A DNA stretch of 64,000 nucleotides from Paraburkholderia rhizosphaerae (GCF_004366595.1 NZ_SORE01000009.1:209280-273279); one strand, 5' to 3'. Shown: positions 1-10,638, counted from the first letter of the stretch. The notes: a model not told the origin generated them from the letters alone. Numbers and translations are program-made.

Positions 1-356
1 GCCTTGATCTTCTGTTTGCCGCCACCGGCCTTCGCAATCGCCCGCGTGGCGATCGCCGCCTGGCGAATCGCGTCCGGCGACAGGTCGTCCGAGTACGCGA
101 ACGCGGTGCGATCGCCGGACACGGCACGCACGCCGACGCCCTGGTCGATGCTGAAACTGCCGGATTTGACGATGCCTTCCTCGAGGCTCCACGCTTCGCT
201 GCGCGTCGCCTGGAAATAAAGGTCTGCGTAATCGACGCGATGCGTGAAGATGTCGGCGAGCGTGCGGGTCAGCAGGGCTTCGTCGAGGCCGTAGGGCGTG
301 AGGAGCACGTCCTTGGCGGTCGCAAGATTACGGATGCTGGGTTCGATGATGTTCAT
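1..356 (-). CDS. tldD: Metalloprotease TldD, N-terminal part (runs off window)
   Basis: The reverse-strand reading starts MNIIEPSIRNLATAKDVLL and continues with DYADLYFQATRSEAWSLEEG and VGVRAVSGDRTAFAYSDDLS, the typical N-terminal half of TldD/PmbA-type U62 peptidases. TldD and TldE/PmbA together act as a cytoplasmic metalloprotease (known for microcin B17 maturation and CcdA turnover). About 118 codons are visible; the C-terminal zinc-binding part lies outside the window. It is downstream of the nitrilase-type gene on the same strand, the usual order in Burkholderiales, and probably ends a yhdP-nit-tldD transcription unit. The ATG at 354-356 is the first good start. Confidence 0.9.
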   Translation of the reverse strand, partial: MNIIEPSIRNLATAKDVLLTPYGLDEALLTRTLADIFTHRVDYADLYFQATRSEAWSLEEGIVKSGSFSIDQGVGVRAVSGDRTAFAYSDDLSPDAIRQAAIATRAIAKAGGGKQKIK

Positions 357-517
357 GCGAAGTAGATTCGGCTCGATTCAAGGGATTCGGACGGCGCGCA
401 TTGCTTTGCTATATGGGTGACGCTCAATGCGCTTTCAATGTGGGACGTTCTCGTTTGAGTTCCTGCGTTTTGCGTGAAACTGCCTGATGTTGCATCGGAT
501 TGCGAACGGCGGCGGCG

Positions 518-1375
518 CTAACCGAGCACGCGATGCCGCCACGCGGGCAGGCTTTGCCGCACCTCGTCGATGCGCGACCGTTCGATCTCGCCGGCGACGA
601 CGCCCGCGCCTTCGTCGCGAACATCGAGAACTTCGCCCCAGGGGTCGATCAGCATGCTGTGTCCCCATGTGCGGCGGCCATTCTCGTGCTTGCCGCCTTG
701 CGCGGCTGCGAGCACGTAGCACTGGTTCTCCACCGCCCGCGCGCGCAGCAGCGTTTCCCAATGCGCGCGGCCGGTCGTATACGTGAACGCGGACGGCACG
801 ACGATCAGCGCACAGTCGCCCATGCGCCGGTACAGCTCCGGAAAGCGCAGATCGTAGCAGACCGACAGGCCGACGCGCCCGAACGGCGCATCGAAGGTGC
901 GCACCGCATCGCCGGGACGGATCGTGCGGGCTTCATCGAACGATTCGTCGCCTTTTTCGAAGTTAAACAGGTGGATCTTGTCGTAGCGGGCCGTCTCGCG
1001 GCCGTGCGGATCGAATACGAGCGTCGTGTTCAGCACGTGTGACGCTTCCGGCGCGGTAAGCGGCAGCGTGCCGCCGATTACCCACACACGGTGCCGACGC
1101 GCCGCATCGGACAGGAAGCGCTGGATCGGGCCATCGCGGTACGGTTCGCGCACGGTGAGCTTGTCCGTGTCCTTGAAGCCCATGAAGCAGAAGTATTCGG
1201 GCAGCAGCACGAGCTGCGCGCCTTCAGCAGCGGCCTGCGCGATCAGTGTTTCGGCGTCGGCGAGGTTTCGGTCGCGCTCCGGCGTGCTGACCATCTGCAG
1301 CGCGGCGACGCGGTAAGAGGCGGACGGCTTTTCCAGTGCTGCGCCGGCCGGAGATTGCGCGTGTGGGTCGCTCAT
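518..1375 (-). CDS. Carbon-nitrogen hydrolase (nitrilase superfamily, Nit1/deaminated-glutathione amidase type)
   Basis: A 285-residue single-domain nitrilase-fold amidase. The Glu-Lys-Cys triad is visible: E60 in LLPEYFCF, K133 in RYDKIHLF and C173 in SVCYDLRFPELYR. The NFEKGDESF and GRAHWETLLRARAVENQCY segments are typical of the Nit1/omega-amidase branch, which removes deaminated glutathione or alpha-keto-acid amides as a metabolite-repair step. The ATG at 1373-1375 is preferred over an in-frame start 14 codons upstream because the extra residues (MRLAPSRREP...) are not family-like. It lies between yhdP and tldD on the same strand. The exact substrate is inferred from family only. Confidence 0.88.
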   Translation of the reverse strand: MSDPHAQSPAGAALEKPSASYRVAALQMVSTPERDRNLADAETLIAQAAAEGAQLVLLPEYFCFMGFKDTDKLTVREPYRDGPIQRFLSDAARRHRVWVIGGTLPLTAPEASHVLNTTLVFDPHGRETARYDKIHLFNFEKGDESFDEARTIRPGDAVRTFDAPFGRVGLSVCYDLRFPELYRRMGDCALIVVPSAFTYTTGRAHWETLLRARAVENQCYVLAAAQGGKHENGRRTWGHSMLIDPWGEVLDVRDEGAGVVAGEIERSRIDEVRQSLPAWRHRVLG

Positions 1376-1585
1376 GAGCGTATCGAAAGGCTCCCTTCGG
1401 GACGGCGCTAACCGCAAAGCGCGCCGCCGGACGTAGACGAAAACCGCGAGGCGGAAATTCTGACGGGCCGGTGAATGGCTGCGGACATTGCTGCAATCCG
1501 TGCGGCCATCCGGCTTACGCGAAGTATGCTGCGCAGCAGCAGCCCGGGCTCCGCGACGCCCGCCGGACAGTGCGCACCGCTACGG

Positions 1586-4500
1586 TTAATGAAGCACGGC
1601 CGCTTCCGCCGCCGGTACGCCGTCCATCTTACCGCGATCGTCGTGGACCCGCTCGACGTGAGGTTTTGCCCATGATCCGGTGATCGCGAAGTTGAGCGCG
1701 AACCCGTGTTCGATCGACTGTGACAGCGCAATATCGCCGATCAGCGCGCCGAGCCCGATCAGCGGATTGATGATGGTCGCCGCCACCACGCCCGCGCCGA
1801 CGCTGACCGTCGGAATCACGCGCACGTTCAGGTCCTGCGTTTCATGCGCGAGGTCGATCGTGCCGTGCATTTCCGCACGACCCGGTGCGGTGACCAGCCT
1901 GAAGTTGTCGGTGCGGGCGACGCCGTCCTTGATTTCACTGGTGCTGGTGACGCTCGAAAACGGCAAACCTTCGCCGAATACATCGCGGAAGCTGAGCGTT
2001 GCGATGCGCTGCAGGCTTTGCAGGCTCACCACGCCGAGCAGCCTTGCGACGCCGGGATCCACCTTCAGAATTTGCCCATGGCGCAAGTCGACCGACATAT
2101 TGCCATTGAGCGAAGGAAGGTCGATCCGCGTCGGCCCGCCGCGCCATCCGATTTTTCCCGCCAGTGTGCCTTCACCGTTTTTGATCGTGCGCGGCAGGCC
2201 GGAGCGTTCGAGCAGCGCGCCTGCGTCCTTCACATCGAGCTTGAAATCGACGACGGTTCGGCGTGGCGTGCTTTCGTCAGTCACCGCGCCGAACTCTCGC
2301 AAGGTGCGCCAGTTCGCGGTCGCGGTGAACGTTGCGGCCGGATTGCTGATGTCGAGCTTGTCGAGCTGCCAGACCGGCACGCCATCTTCCTCGAAGTTGT
2401 GCGCATCGACCTCGAGCCGGCCGACGCTGTGACCGCGCACGATCAGGTCGTTCACGACGAGATCGATGGTCGGCATGTTCTGCGCGGGCTGCTGCATGGC
2501 CGGCCCGAGCAGGTCGTTATCGGTCACCGCCGGAATGACGAGGCGCGCTAGCCGCGCCTGCAGCGTGCCCGGCGACTCGCGGGTCGCGCCCGGCAGCCAC
2601 GACACATAGCCGGACACCTGATTCGACGCGACGTTCGCCTGCCACTTTCTATCGATGTGCGACGCGCCGACCACGACACTTTCCCAGTGGCGCTTGAGCA
2701 GCGTGAGCGTGCCGATATGCAGCGCGAACCGGTCAGGCACGAACTGCGCGGCGGTCTCGCCTGGCGGCACCGGAGCCACGCCCTGATTCGCATTGCGCAT
2801 CTGAATGAAGAGCGCGCGCCATGCGTCGGCGTCGAGTGTGTCGAGATCGACCGCGGCGGTGACGCCTTCGGCAGGCAGATCGGCCGGCCGGTTCACACCG
2901 ATCGCGCCGCGCACGACCTTCGGCATCTGGCGCGGCTCACCTTGCAGCAGATAGGTTGCGGCGATCGGACCGACGGTCATGTCGGCGCGTTCGAGGCCGC
3001 TACTGTCGCCGTCAGCGGGGGGCTTGAACGATATGCTCAGCGGCATCGGCGTGCCGCTCGACTTGTTGAACGGCGCGGGAAAGTCGAGCGCGAGCCCGGT
3101 CAGATCGGAATGGGCGGAAATCTCCGGCAGGCGTCCCTTCGCGCCGTGCACGCTGAGCGCGTACGGCGCACTGCCCTGAACGTGACTCAGCACCTGCGGC
3201 GCGAGTCCGTGCAGGTCGAGCTCGCGCGCCGCCTCGAGCGCGACGTGGCCGTTCAGGTCGAGCGCATACGTGCCGTTTGCGTCCAACCCGCCGTTTGCAT
3301 GAATATCGCCACCGAAAAATTGCCCGGCAAGGTTGTCGACCTGCGCGGTGTGTTCGGTAAAGCGCACTCTGCCGGTCAGTTGCGACAGCGTCGGCATCTT
3401 CTGCATCGCGATGCGGTTGTTCTCGAAGGTGACCGACCCGGCGAGGCTCGCTCGTGGCCGCGGCGCGTTCGGATCGAGTGGCGCACGCGGCACGGTCAGT
3501 CGCAACGCGATCGCGGCGGGGCCCTCTGCCTTCAGTTTCCGCGTGACGTGCTTTGTCATGATGCCGAGCGAACTGTCGTCGACATAGTCGAGCATGTCCG
3601 CAAGCGGGCCGCGCGCGCCGCCGGTAATCACCAGGCTCGACGCACGATTGCCGAGATCGTCGATCTTGCCGGTTACCCGGCTGATCGCGATTCGCTTGTA
3701 ATGCGCGCGGTCGACATCGAAGCGCAACAGGTTCTCTTTCAGCTGGAACACGCCGTCGATGCCGTCAAAGCCTGGCCAGATGCTGGGCGTGCCGTTCTTG
3801 AGCGTGCGCGGCGGATACGGCGTCGGGTCGAAGCGGCCATTGCTGAACGGCGCGACGATGCGGAACACGCCGGCGCTCGGGTCGCGCGCATACGGAAACT
3901 TGTCGAGATTGCCGTGTATCTCGATGGTCCCGCCGCGCGACATACCCGCTTGCAGGCCGTGGCCCAGATACATGCGCACCTTTTCACTGATACCGGTCGG
4001 CAGATAGCGAGTGATGCTCGCTACCTTTGCACGCTCGAATTTCGCGCTCAGGTCGAGCGAGCCGCGTCCATGTCCGGCGTTCGAATAGCTGGCGCTTGCG
4101 CTGGCGGCGGTGTCGTCGTTCGCGACCTTGAGCTCGGATACGTCGACCTTGAATGCCTTGTGCTTGTCGCCGGGTGCGATGGTGGGCGCGACGGTCCAGC
4201 TGCCTTTGCCCTGCAGACGGTCGAACGTGAGGCGTGGGTTGTCGAAAACGCCCGGCAGTGTAATGGCCGCGTTCGCCGTATCGAGTGCGATCGACCCTTG
4301 CTTTTCATTCGCGTCGACCGAGCCCCACAGATTCTCGAAGCCCGGAATACCCGCGCGCGGATGGCCGCGCGCGGTCAGTCCCGGCGGCGGCTCCTGCGCG
4401 GCGACGCTGATGCCTTGAAGATCGGCCTTGAACGTGTAGTGCGCAATCGGCTCCGCGCTCATTTCACTGCGCTCGCTCGCGGCTTCGCCGGATTCCGGTT

Positions 4501-5791
4501 TTTCACGCTCGACTTCGATTGTGTAGTTCGACACGATGCCGCGCGGATTGAAGCGCACCAGACCGTTCAGCAGGCGGCGCGGCAGCGGCAGCGCACGGCT
4601 GAATTCGGCGAGGATGCCGAGGTCGACACGATCGCCGGCGACGCTGAGCAGCTGGCCGTGCTGGACACTTTGCTTGCGCAGGCGGCCGTTCAGCGTGGAC
4701 AGCGCGAGCGTACGCGTGACCGGCGTGCCGTCAGGAAGCGGCGGCTGGCCGAGTTCCGCGACGAGGTTATTCAATTGCAGCGTGTACTCGTCGGCTTCGT
4801 GCGCGAAGGTCCACGAAAAACGGGCGACCGGCACATCGAGCTTCGGCTGCGCGGGCTTCACACGCAGCGCGATGTTGCTGCCGGATAATTCGCCGGTGGC
4901 CGACAGGATTCGCCCTTGCGCGAATTCGACCCAAATGGCGTTGTCGATGCGGCCCGCGTAAGTGGCGATCGGAAAGTCGATGTAACGCGCGAGCATCGGC
5001 AGATCGACCGGGCCTGTCGATAGATACACGCTGCCGCTCCAGTTGATCGGCTTGCCCATCGCACCGGTGCGTGCGCTCTTGAAATGCGCGCGGAAATCGA
5101 GTGGACCGAACAGCACCTTGCCGTCCGCGGGCGCTTGCAGTGCGAAGCGGTGCTCGTTGCCATCGTTGAGGATCGCGAGCCGGATGTTCTGCAATGCGAT
5201 TTCCGGCACGTCATGTGTTGCGTCGCGCCAGCGTAGCGTGCCGCCACGCAGAACCATCGCCTGCTGACGCAGCAGCCAGGTGGAAAACGTGTCATTGCCG
5301 CTATGACCGGATGGCAATTGCACGCCCGCAACCGACAGCGTGCCGTCGTCATTGCGCTCGATCAGCAGGTCAGGCTGATCGACGACGAGGCTCGACAGGA
5401 TGGGTTTGAGTTTCCACAGCGAACTCCACGAAACGGTGGCGCTTGCGTGCGGGATCGACAACGCCGGACGGCCGTCATGGCCGCGAATGGTCAGATCGGT
5501 AACTTCAACGCCAGGCTGGAAGCTGACCCAGTGCGGCGTGAGCTTACCGATCGCTACCTGTGCGTGGATTTTTTCGGAAATGATTGCTTCGATGCGCGGC
5601 CGGAAAGACTCGACCTGCGGCAGCACGACATAGCGCAGCCCGAGCACAAGCAACAACGCGAGGAAGTAGGCGACGAGCGCGACGCCCAGCACCACGTGCA
5701 ATGTATGCCGCAGCACTACATGATCGCCTCCGCCGTGTTGCCGGACGCGTCCTGCATCGTGCCGGTCGGCGGGTAGGTTTCGCTCGGACAT
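1586..5791 (-). CDS. yhdP: YhdP family protein (AsmA-like, very large envelope protein)
   Basis: A 1401-residue protein with a single N-terminal transmembrane segment (about residues 28-52, HVVLGVALVAYFLALLLVLG) followed by a long beta-rich periplasmic body. This matches the YhdP/TIGR02099 family (about 1270-1400 residues). The C-terminus has the AsmA-like signature of this family (VGAGVVAATIINPLIGLGAL). YhdP, TamB and YdbH are bridge-like proteins implicated in phospholipid transport to the outer membrane. It is divergent from glnE (190-bp gap) and upstream of the nitrilase gene. A very long reading frame on the opposite strand inside it is a GC-codon artefact. Confidence 0.9.
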   Translation of the reverse strand: MSERNLPADRHDAGRVRQHGGGDHVVLRHTLHVVLGVALVAYFLALLLVLGLRYVVLPQVESFRPRIEAIISEKIHAQVAIGKLTPHWVSFQPGVEVTDLTIRGHDGRPALSIPHASATVSWSSLWKLKPILSSLVVDQPDLLIERNDDGTLSVAGVQLPSGHSGNDTFSTWLLRQQAMVLRGGTLRWRDATHDVPEIALQNIRLAILNDGNEHRFALQAPADGKVLFGPLDFRAHFKSARTGAMGKPINWSGSVYLSTGPVDLPMLARYIDFPIATYAGRIDNAIWVEFAQGRILSATGELSGSNIALRVKPAQPKLDVPVARFSWTFAHEADEYTLQLNNLVAELGQPPLPDGTPVTRTLALSTLNGRLRKQSVQHGQLLSVAGDRVDLGILAEFSRALPLPRRLLNGLVRFNPRGIVSNYTIEVEREKPESGEAASERSEMSAEPIAHYTFKADLQGISVAAQEPPPGLTARGHPRAGIPGFENLWGSVDANEKQGSIALDTANAAITLPGVFDNPRLTFDRLQGKGSWTVAPTIAPGDKHKAFKVDVSELKVANDDTAASASASYSNAGHGRGSLDLSAKFERAKVASITRYLPTGISEKVRMYLGHGLQAGMSRGGTIEIHGNLDKFPYARDPSAGVFRIVAPFSNGRFDPTPYPPRTLKNGTPSIWPGFDGIDGVFQLKENLLRFDVDRAHYKRIAISRVTGKIDDLGNRASSLVITGGARGPLADMLDYVDDSSLGIMTKHVTRKLKAEGPAAIALRLTVPRAPLDPNAPRPRASLAGSVTFENNRIAMQKMPTLSQLTGRVRFTEHTAQVDNLAGQFFGGDIHANGGLDANGTYALDLNGHVALEAARELDLHGLAPQVLSHVQGSAPYALSVHGAKGRLPEISAHSDLTGLALDFPAPFNKSSGTPMPLSISFKPPADGDSSGLERADMTVGPIAATYLLQGEPRQMPKVVRGAIGVNRPADLPAEGVTAAVDLDTLDADAWRALFIQMRNANQGVAPVPPGETAAQFVPDRFALHIGTLTLLKRHWESVVVGASHIDRKWQANVASNQVSGYVSWLPGATRESPGTLQARLARLVIPAVTDNDLLGPAMQQPAQNMPTIDLVVNDLIVRGHSVGRLEVDAHNFEEDGVPVWQLDKLDISNPAATFTATANWRTLREFGAVTDESTPRRTVVDFKLDVKDAGALLERSGLPRTIKNGEGTLAGKIGWRGGPTRIDLPSLNGNMSVDLRHGQILKVDPGVARLLGVVSLQSLQRIATLSFRDVFGEGLPFSSVTSTSEIKDGVARTDNFRLVTAPGRAEMHGTIDLAHETQDLNVRVIPTVSVGAGVVAATIINPLIGLGALIGDIALSQSIEHGFALNFAITGSWAKPHVERVHDDRGKMDGVPAAEAAVLH

Positions 5792-5981
5792 GCTGAGGCA
5801 AGTTGGGCGTATGGTAGTTTTGCGGACTAGCGATGAAATGTATCACACGCGCCGCCAACTGGTACTTCCGGCAAACCCTGTGCCGGCGGGGCCTGGCGGC
5901 GAGCGAGCCGGCTTTTTTGACAACGCGTCGCACCGCTGTCGGCGCACATGCGGGATCAAGCAACGAGCGAGCCAGATTTTC

Positions 5982-8774
5982 ATGACCTATACGAAGCTGC
6001 TGAGTTCCAGCTATTCGCATTACGCATCACGCGCATACAGCGCGCGCCCCGAGGTTGCGGAGCGCGTCGCGTCGCTGGCGGCGGCGCGTGTCACGCGCGA
6101 GCGGATCGATGCGCGCCTTGACGAACTGTGCGATGCGCTGCGCGGTGCCGACGGCGCGCCGCTTACCGAAGATGCACTGAAACGGGCACTGCGGCAACTG
6201 CGCATCGAAGTGTTTTGCGCCGCGATGGAGCGCGATCTTGCAGGTCTCGCGGACGTCACCGAAGTGACCGGCACGATGACGGATCTGGCCGAAGCGGCGA
6301 TCCAGCGCGCACTCGCGGTGCTGTCCTCTGAACTCGAAGCGATGTACGGGGAGCCGCGCGGTCCGGACGGCGAGCGGATCGCGCTGGGCGTCGTCGGCAT
6401 GGGCAAACTCGGCGGCCGCGAACTGAACGTTTCGTCGGACATCGATCTGATCTTTGTCTACGAGGACGACGGTGAGACAGCGGGCGGCCAGCGCCCAGCC
6501 ATAGCGACCCAGGACTACTTCACGCGGCTCGGCAAGCGCCTGATCGGCGCGCTGGCCGAAGTGACCAGCGACGGCTATGTGTTTCGCGTCGACATGCGGC
6601 TGCGGCCGAACGGCGATTCGGGGCCGCTCGTTTGCAGCCTCGGCATGCTCGAAGAGTATTTCTATGTGCAGGGGCGCGAGTGGGAACGTTACGCGTGGAT
6701 CAAAGGGCGGCTCGTGTCCGAGCACGGTAGTGCCGAGGCACGGCGCCTCGCGAACCTGCTCGATGCGATCGTCAAGCCGTTTATCTATCGCCGCTATCTG
6801 GACTTCGGCGTGATCGGCGCGATTCGCGCATTGCATCTGCAGATTCGTCAGGAAGCGCAGCGTCGCGCGACGATGCGGCCGGACAAGGCAGACGACATCA
6901 AGCTCGGCCGCGGCGGGATACGCGAGATCGAGTTCAGCGCGCAGGTATTCCAGCTGATTCGCGGCGGCCAGGACGCGGGCTTCCGGATCAGGCCGACGCT
7001 CGCGGTACTGCGCCACGCGAGCGCGCGCGGCCTGATCGCGCAGCCTGTCTGCGAAGCGCTGACCGATGCTTACCGCTTCTTGCGCAAGCTCGAGCACCGG
7101 CTGCAATACCGTGACGATGCGCAGACGCATGCGATGCCGGTCGACGAGCACGAACGCGCGAACGTCGCGCAGTCGATGGGTTTTGCCGACTATGCCGCGT
7201 TGATGGCGAGCCTCGATGCGCACCGCGAGCGGGTCGAGCAGCAGTTCGATCAGATCTTTGCCGACAAGGTGAACGGTGATAACGGCCACGCCGCACCTGA
7301 CGACGGCGCGGCCGCATGGGTGTGGAGTAGCGCGCTGGCTGACGACAGCGCCAACGACGCGCTTGCCGCGCGCCTGGTCGAACTGGGCATTGCGGAGCCG
7401 GCTGGGTTGCTGGAGCGGCTGCGCGCGGTTTGGCATTCGGCGCGCTATGCGGGGCTGCCCGAGCGCAGCCGGGAGCGCTTCGATATCGTCGCGCAACGCG
7501 CGCTCGACTCGGCGCGCACAGTCGAGCCGCTGCAACGGCGCGGCGATACGATCGCGCGGATGTTCGATCTGCTCGAGGCGGTGAGCCGGCGAGGCGCGTA
7601 TCTGGCGCTTCTGACCGAGTATCCGCATGCGCTGCGCCGGGTGCTGTCGGTGCTCGGCGCGTCGCGCTGGGCGGCCGGATATCTGATCCGCCATCCGCAG
7701 CTGCTCGACGAACTGCTCGACGACGAAGCGATGGCAAGCCCGTTCGACTGGCCCGAGTTCAAGCGCACGCTGCGGCTGCGCCTCGCGGCGGCGGACGGCG
7801 TCGAACACCAGATGGACCTGCTGCGCCACGCGCACCAGGCCGAGGTGTTCCGGATTCTGTTGATCGACCTCGCCGGCAAGCTGAGCGTCGAGCACGTGAG
7901 CGACCGTTTGTCGGAGCTTGCCGACGCGGTGCTCGACGTGACGATCGAAGCTGTCTGGAATCAGCTCGCCAAGCGTCACCGCGATGTGCCGCGTTTTGCG
8001 ATCATCGCGTACGGGAAGCTGGGCGGTAAGGAACTGGGCTATGCGTCGGACCTCGATCTGATCTTTTTGTACGACGACCCGGCCGACGTCGCGCCCGATG
8101 TGTATGCGACATTCACGCGCCGCCTGATTTCATGGCTGACGACCGCGACCGGCGCGGGCACGTTGTTCGACATCGATCTGCGTTTGCGGCCGAACGGCGA
8201 GTCCGGCCTGCTGGTCACGGATCTCGATGCGTTTCGCCGCTATCAGCTGCGCGAAGGCGATGCGGCCAATACCGCGTGGGTCTGGGAGCATCAGGCGTTG
8301 ACCCGGGCGCGGTACTGCGCCGGCGACACGCAGATCGGCGCGCAGTTCGAGGCGATTCGCGAGCAGGTGCTGACGATGCCGCGCGAAGCGGCGCCGCTTG
8401 CGAAGGAAATCATCGAGATGCGCGAGCGCGTCGAGGCAGGGCATCCGAATCGCACGCCGCTGTTCGATCTGAAGCACGACCGCGGCGGGATGGTCGACAT
8501 CGAGTTCACGGTTCAATACTGGGTGCTATTGCACGCGGCGCGCGATCCGGAGTTGATCCGTAACACCGGCAATATTGCGCTGCTGCGCGAAGTGTCGCGC
8601 TTCGGGCTGATGAGCGGCGACGAAGCGGAAACGGTCGGCGCGGCTTACCGGCGATATCGGCAGCTGCAGCATAAATTGCGCCTCGATGGGATGGAAAAGG
8701 CACGGGTCGAACCGGAGACGGTCAGTGCCGAGCGTGACGCGGTGTTGCGTCTGTGGGAGCGGGTGTTCGGCTAG
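5982..8774 (+). CDS. glnE: Bifunctional glutamine synthetase adenylyltransferase/adenylyl-removase
   Basis: A 930-residue protein (E. coli GlnE is 946). It controls glutamine synthetase by adenylylating and deadenylylating it in response to PII. Two nucleotidyltransferase domains are visible: the N-terminal adenylyl-removase with GMGKLGGRELNVSSDIDLIF near residues 138-157, and the C-terminal adenylyltransferase with AYGKLGGKELGYASDLDLIF near residues 674-693. Both keep the Asp-x-Asp metal pair. The ATG at 5982 (MTYTKLLSSSYSHYASRAYS) is chosen because the longer in-frame extension back to 5790 covers the intergenic region and overlaps yhdP. Confidence 0.95.
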   Translation: MTYTKLLSSSYSHYASRAYSARPEVAERVASLAAARVTRERIDARLDELCDALRGADGAPLTEDALKRALRQLRIEVFCAAMERDLAGLADVTEVTGTMTDLAEAAIQRALAVLSSELEAMYGEPRGPDGERIALGVVGMGKLGGRELNVSSDIDLIFVYEDDGETAGGQRPAIATQDYFTRLGKRLIGALAEVTSDGYVFRVDMRLRPNGDSGPLVCSLGMLEEYFYVQGREWERYAWIKGRLVSEHGSAEARRLANLLDAIVKPFIYRRYLDFGVIGAIRALHLQIRQEAQRRATMRPDKADDIKLGRGGIREIEFSAQVFQLIRGGQDAGFRIRPTLAVLRHASARGLIAQPVCEALTDAYRFLRKLEHRLQYRDDAQTHAMPVDEHERANVAQSMGFADYAALMASLDAHRERVEQQFDQIFADKVNGDNGHAAPDDGAAAWVWSSALADDSANDALAARLVELGIAEPAGLLERLRAVWHSARYAGLPERSRERFDIVAQRALDSARTVEPLQRRGDTIARMFDLLEAVSRRGAYLALLTEYPHALRRVLSVLGASRWAAGYLIRHPQLLDELLDDEAMASPFDWPEFKRTLRLRLAAADGVEHQMDLLRHAHQAEVFRILLIDLAGKLSVEHVSDRLSELADAVLDVTIEAVWNQLAKRHRDVPRFAIIAYGKLGGKELGYASDLDLIFLYDDPADVAPDVYATFTRRLISWLTTATGAGTLFDIDLRLRPNGESGLLVTDLDAFRRYQLREGDAANTAWVWEHQALTRARYCAGDTQIGAQFEAIREQVLTMPREAAPLAKEIIEMRERVEAGHPNRTPLFDLKHDRGGMVDIEFTVQYWVLLHAARDPELIRNTGNIALLREVSRFGLMSGDEAETVGAAYRRYRQLQHKLRLDGMEKARVEPETVSAERDAVLRLWERVFG

Positions 8775-8884
8775 CGCGGTAGCGTGGCTGCCGCCGCGCG
8801 GGAGCTGGCGCGCTTGATGAGCGCGGTAGCGCACGTCAGCGCACATCAGCGTACGTGGTGTGCGGCGGCTTCAACCTTTCGCCG

Positions 8885-10558
8885 CTATGCGGTCAGCATT
8901 TCCTTCGCATGCTTGCGCGTGGTCGCGGTGATCTCGAGCCCGCCTAGCATCCGCGCGACTTCCTCGATCCGGCTCGCCTTGTCCAGCGACGTCACGGTGC
9001 TGAGCGTGCCGCGCTTGCCATTCGTGCTCTTCGCCACCTGAAAATGATGGTCGCCGCGCGCGGCGACTTGAGGCAAGTGCGTGACGCACAGCACCTGGCG
9101 GTTTTGACCGAGCTGATGCAACAGCCTGCCGACGACTTCCGCGACGCCCCCGCCGATGCCGGTGTCGACTTCGTCGAAGATCAGCGTCGGCGTCGGACTC
9201 GCGGCGCTCGCGATCACGGCAAGCGCCAGACTGATACGCGCGAGTTCGCCGCCCGACGCGACTTTCGCGAGTGGCCTTAGCGGCACGCCCGCATGGCCGG
9301 CAACCCGGAATTCGATCTGTTCGAGCCCATGCGCGCCGCCTTCGGGCAATGCGACGAGCGCCACTTCAAAACTGCCGCCGGCCATCGAGAGTTCCTGCAT
9401 GCCGGTCGTGACTGCCGAGCCAAGCGCCTTTGCCGCCTTCGCGCGCGCCTTCGACAACTGCTTTGCTTCGGCGAGGAAAGCATCCTTTGCCTTGCTCTCG
9501 GCGGCGCGCAGGCTGTCCAGGTCGGCCGCGGCGTCGAGCGCGGCCAGTTGCGCGCGGCGCGTCTGATGTTCTTCGGGCAAGGTTTCGGGCTGCAGCCGGA
9601 ACTTGCGTGCGGCCGAATGCAACGCGTCGAGGCGCTTTTCCACCTGTGCGAGCCGGTCAGGATCGAGTTCGAGCCGTTGCGCATAGTGGGACAGCGAGTA
9701 GGCCGCTTCCTGCAGCTGGATTTCCGCCGGTTCGAGCGCGGCGAGTGCGTCGTTCAACGCAGCGTCGATTTCCGCGAGATCGCGCAGCTTCGAGACGATC
9801 GAGCCGAGCTGTGTGATCATCGCTTCGTCCGATTCGGACAGTGCGCCCAGCGCGCTTTGCACGCCATCGATCAGATTCGCGGAATGCGACAGGCGATGGT
9901 GCTCGCTATTCACCTCTTCCCATTCGCCCGGCTGCGGCGCGAGCTTGTCCAGTTCGGCGAGCTGCCACGCGAGCCGTTCGCGTTCGAGCTGGATCTCGCG
10001 GTCGCGCGTCTGCGCATGTTCGACCGCCTGCGCCGCGTCGCGCCAGCCGCGCCATGCGCGCGCGACGGCGGCCGCCACTTCAGTGAGGCCCGCGTGCGTA
10101 TCGAATAGCTCGCGCTGCGCGTCAGGACGCATCAACAGTTGATGTGCATGCTGCCCGTGAATGTCGACCAGCATTTCGCCGACCTCACGCAACTGCGCAA
10201 GCGTCGCAACAGTACCGTTGATGAACGCTCGCGAGCGGCCGTTCGCGTCGATCACACGGCGCAGCAGCACCGTGCCGTCATGCGATTCATCGTCGTCCGC
10301 CGGCGTCGCGAACGCATGTGCTTCGAGCCACTGATCAACTTGCGGATGGATATCGAATTCCGCGGTAATGTCCGCGCGCGCTTCACCGGTGCGCACGACG
10401 GCCGCGTCGGCGCGAGCGCCGAGCGCGAGGGCAAGCGCGTCGATCAGGATCGACTTGCCGGCGCCGGTTTCACCGGAGAAAACCGTGAAGCCGCTGTCGA
10501 ATTCGAGGTCGAGTGCGGCGACGATGACGAAATCGCGAATCGATAGGTGGCGAAGCAT
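8885..10558 (-). CDS. recN: DNA repair protein RecN
   Basis: A 557-residue SMC-like ATPase of double-strand-break repair. The Walker A motif GETGAGKS is at residues 29-36, the central part is a coiled coil, and near the C-terminus are the ABC signature PLAKVASGGELARISLAL and Walker B TPTLIFDEVDTGIGGG. The length matches E. coli RecN (553). It lies downstream of nadK on the same strand with a 214-bp gap, the conserved nadK-recN order. No LexA box (CTGT-N8-ACAG) is visible in the upstream gap, although recN is an SOS gene in many bacteria. Confidence 0.95.
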   Translation of the reverse strand: MLRHLSIRDFVIVAALDLEFDSGFTVFSGETGAGKSILIDALALALGARADAAVVRTGEARADITAEFDIHPQVDQWLEAHAFATPADDDESHDGTVLLRRVIDANGRSRAFINGTVATLAQLREVGEMLVDIHGQHAHQLLMRPDAQRELFDTHAGLTEVAAAVARAWRGWRDAAQAVEHAQTRDREIQLERERLAWQLAELDKLAPQPGEWEEVNSEHHRLSHSANLIDGVQSALGALSESDEAMITQLGSIVSKLRDLAEIDAALNDALAALEPAEIQLQEAAYSLSHYAQRLELDPDRLAQVEKRLDALHSAARKFRLQPETLPEEHQTRRAQLAALDAAADLDSLRAAESKAKDAFLAEAKQLSKARAKAAKALGSAVTTGMQELSMAGGSFEVALVALPEGGAHGLEQIEFRVAGHAGVPLRPLAKVASGGELARISLALAVIASAASPTPTLIFDEVDTGIGGGVAEVVGRLLHQLGQNRQVLCVTHLPQVAARGDHHFQVAKSTNGKRGTLSTVTSLDKASRIEEVARMLGGLEITATTRKHAKEMLTA

Positions 10559-10638
10559 GGAGTCGGTTAGTGGGTAGTGTCCGGCAGCGTGCGGGTCAGT
10601 CTTCGGATTGAACGTTCGGATCGTGCAGGTTGATGCGG

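Noticed and set aside
2657..4888. A 743-codon open frame opposite yhdP
   Set aside because: It lies entirely antisense to a well-supported gene, is Arg/Ala/His-rich as expected from GC-rich codon shadows, and shows no domain.
6027..7979. A 650-codon open frame opposite glnE
   Set aside because: Antisense to glnE, with no recognisable motif and the biased composition of a shadow frame.
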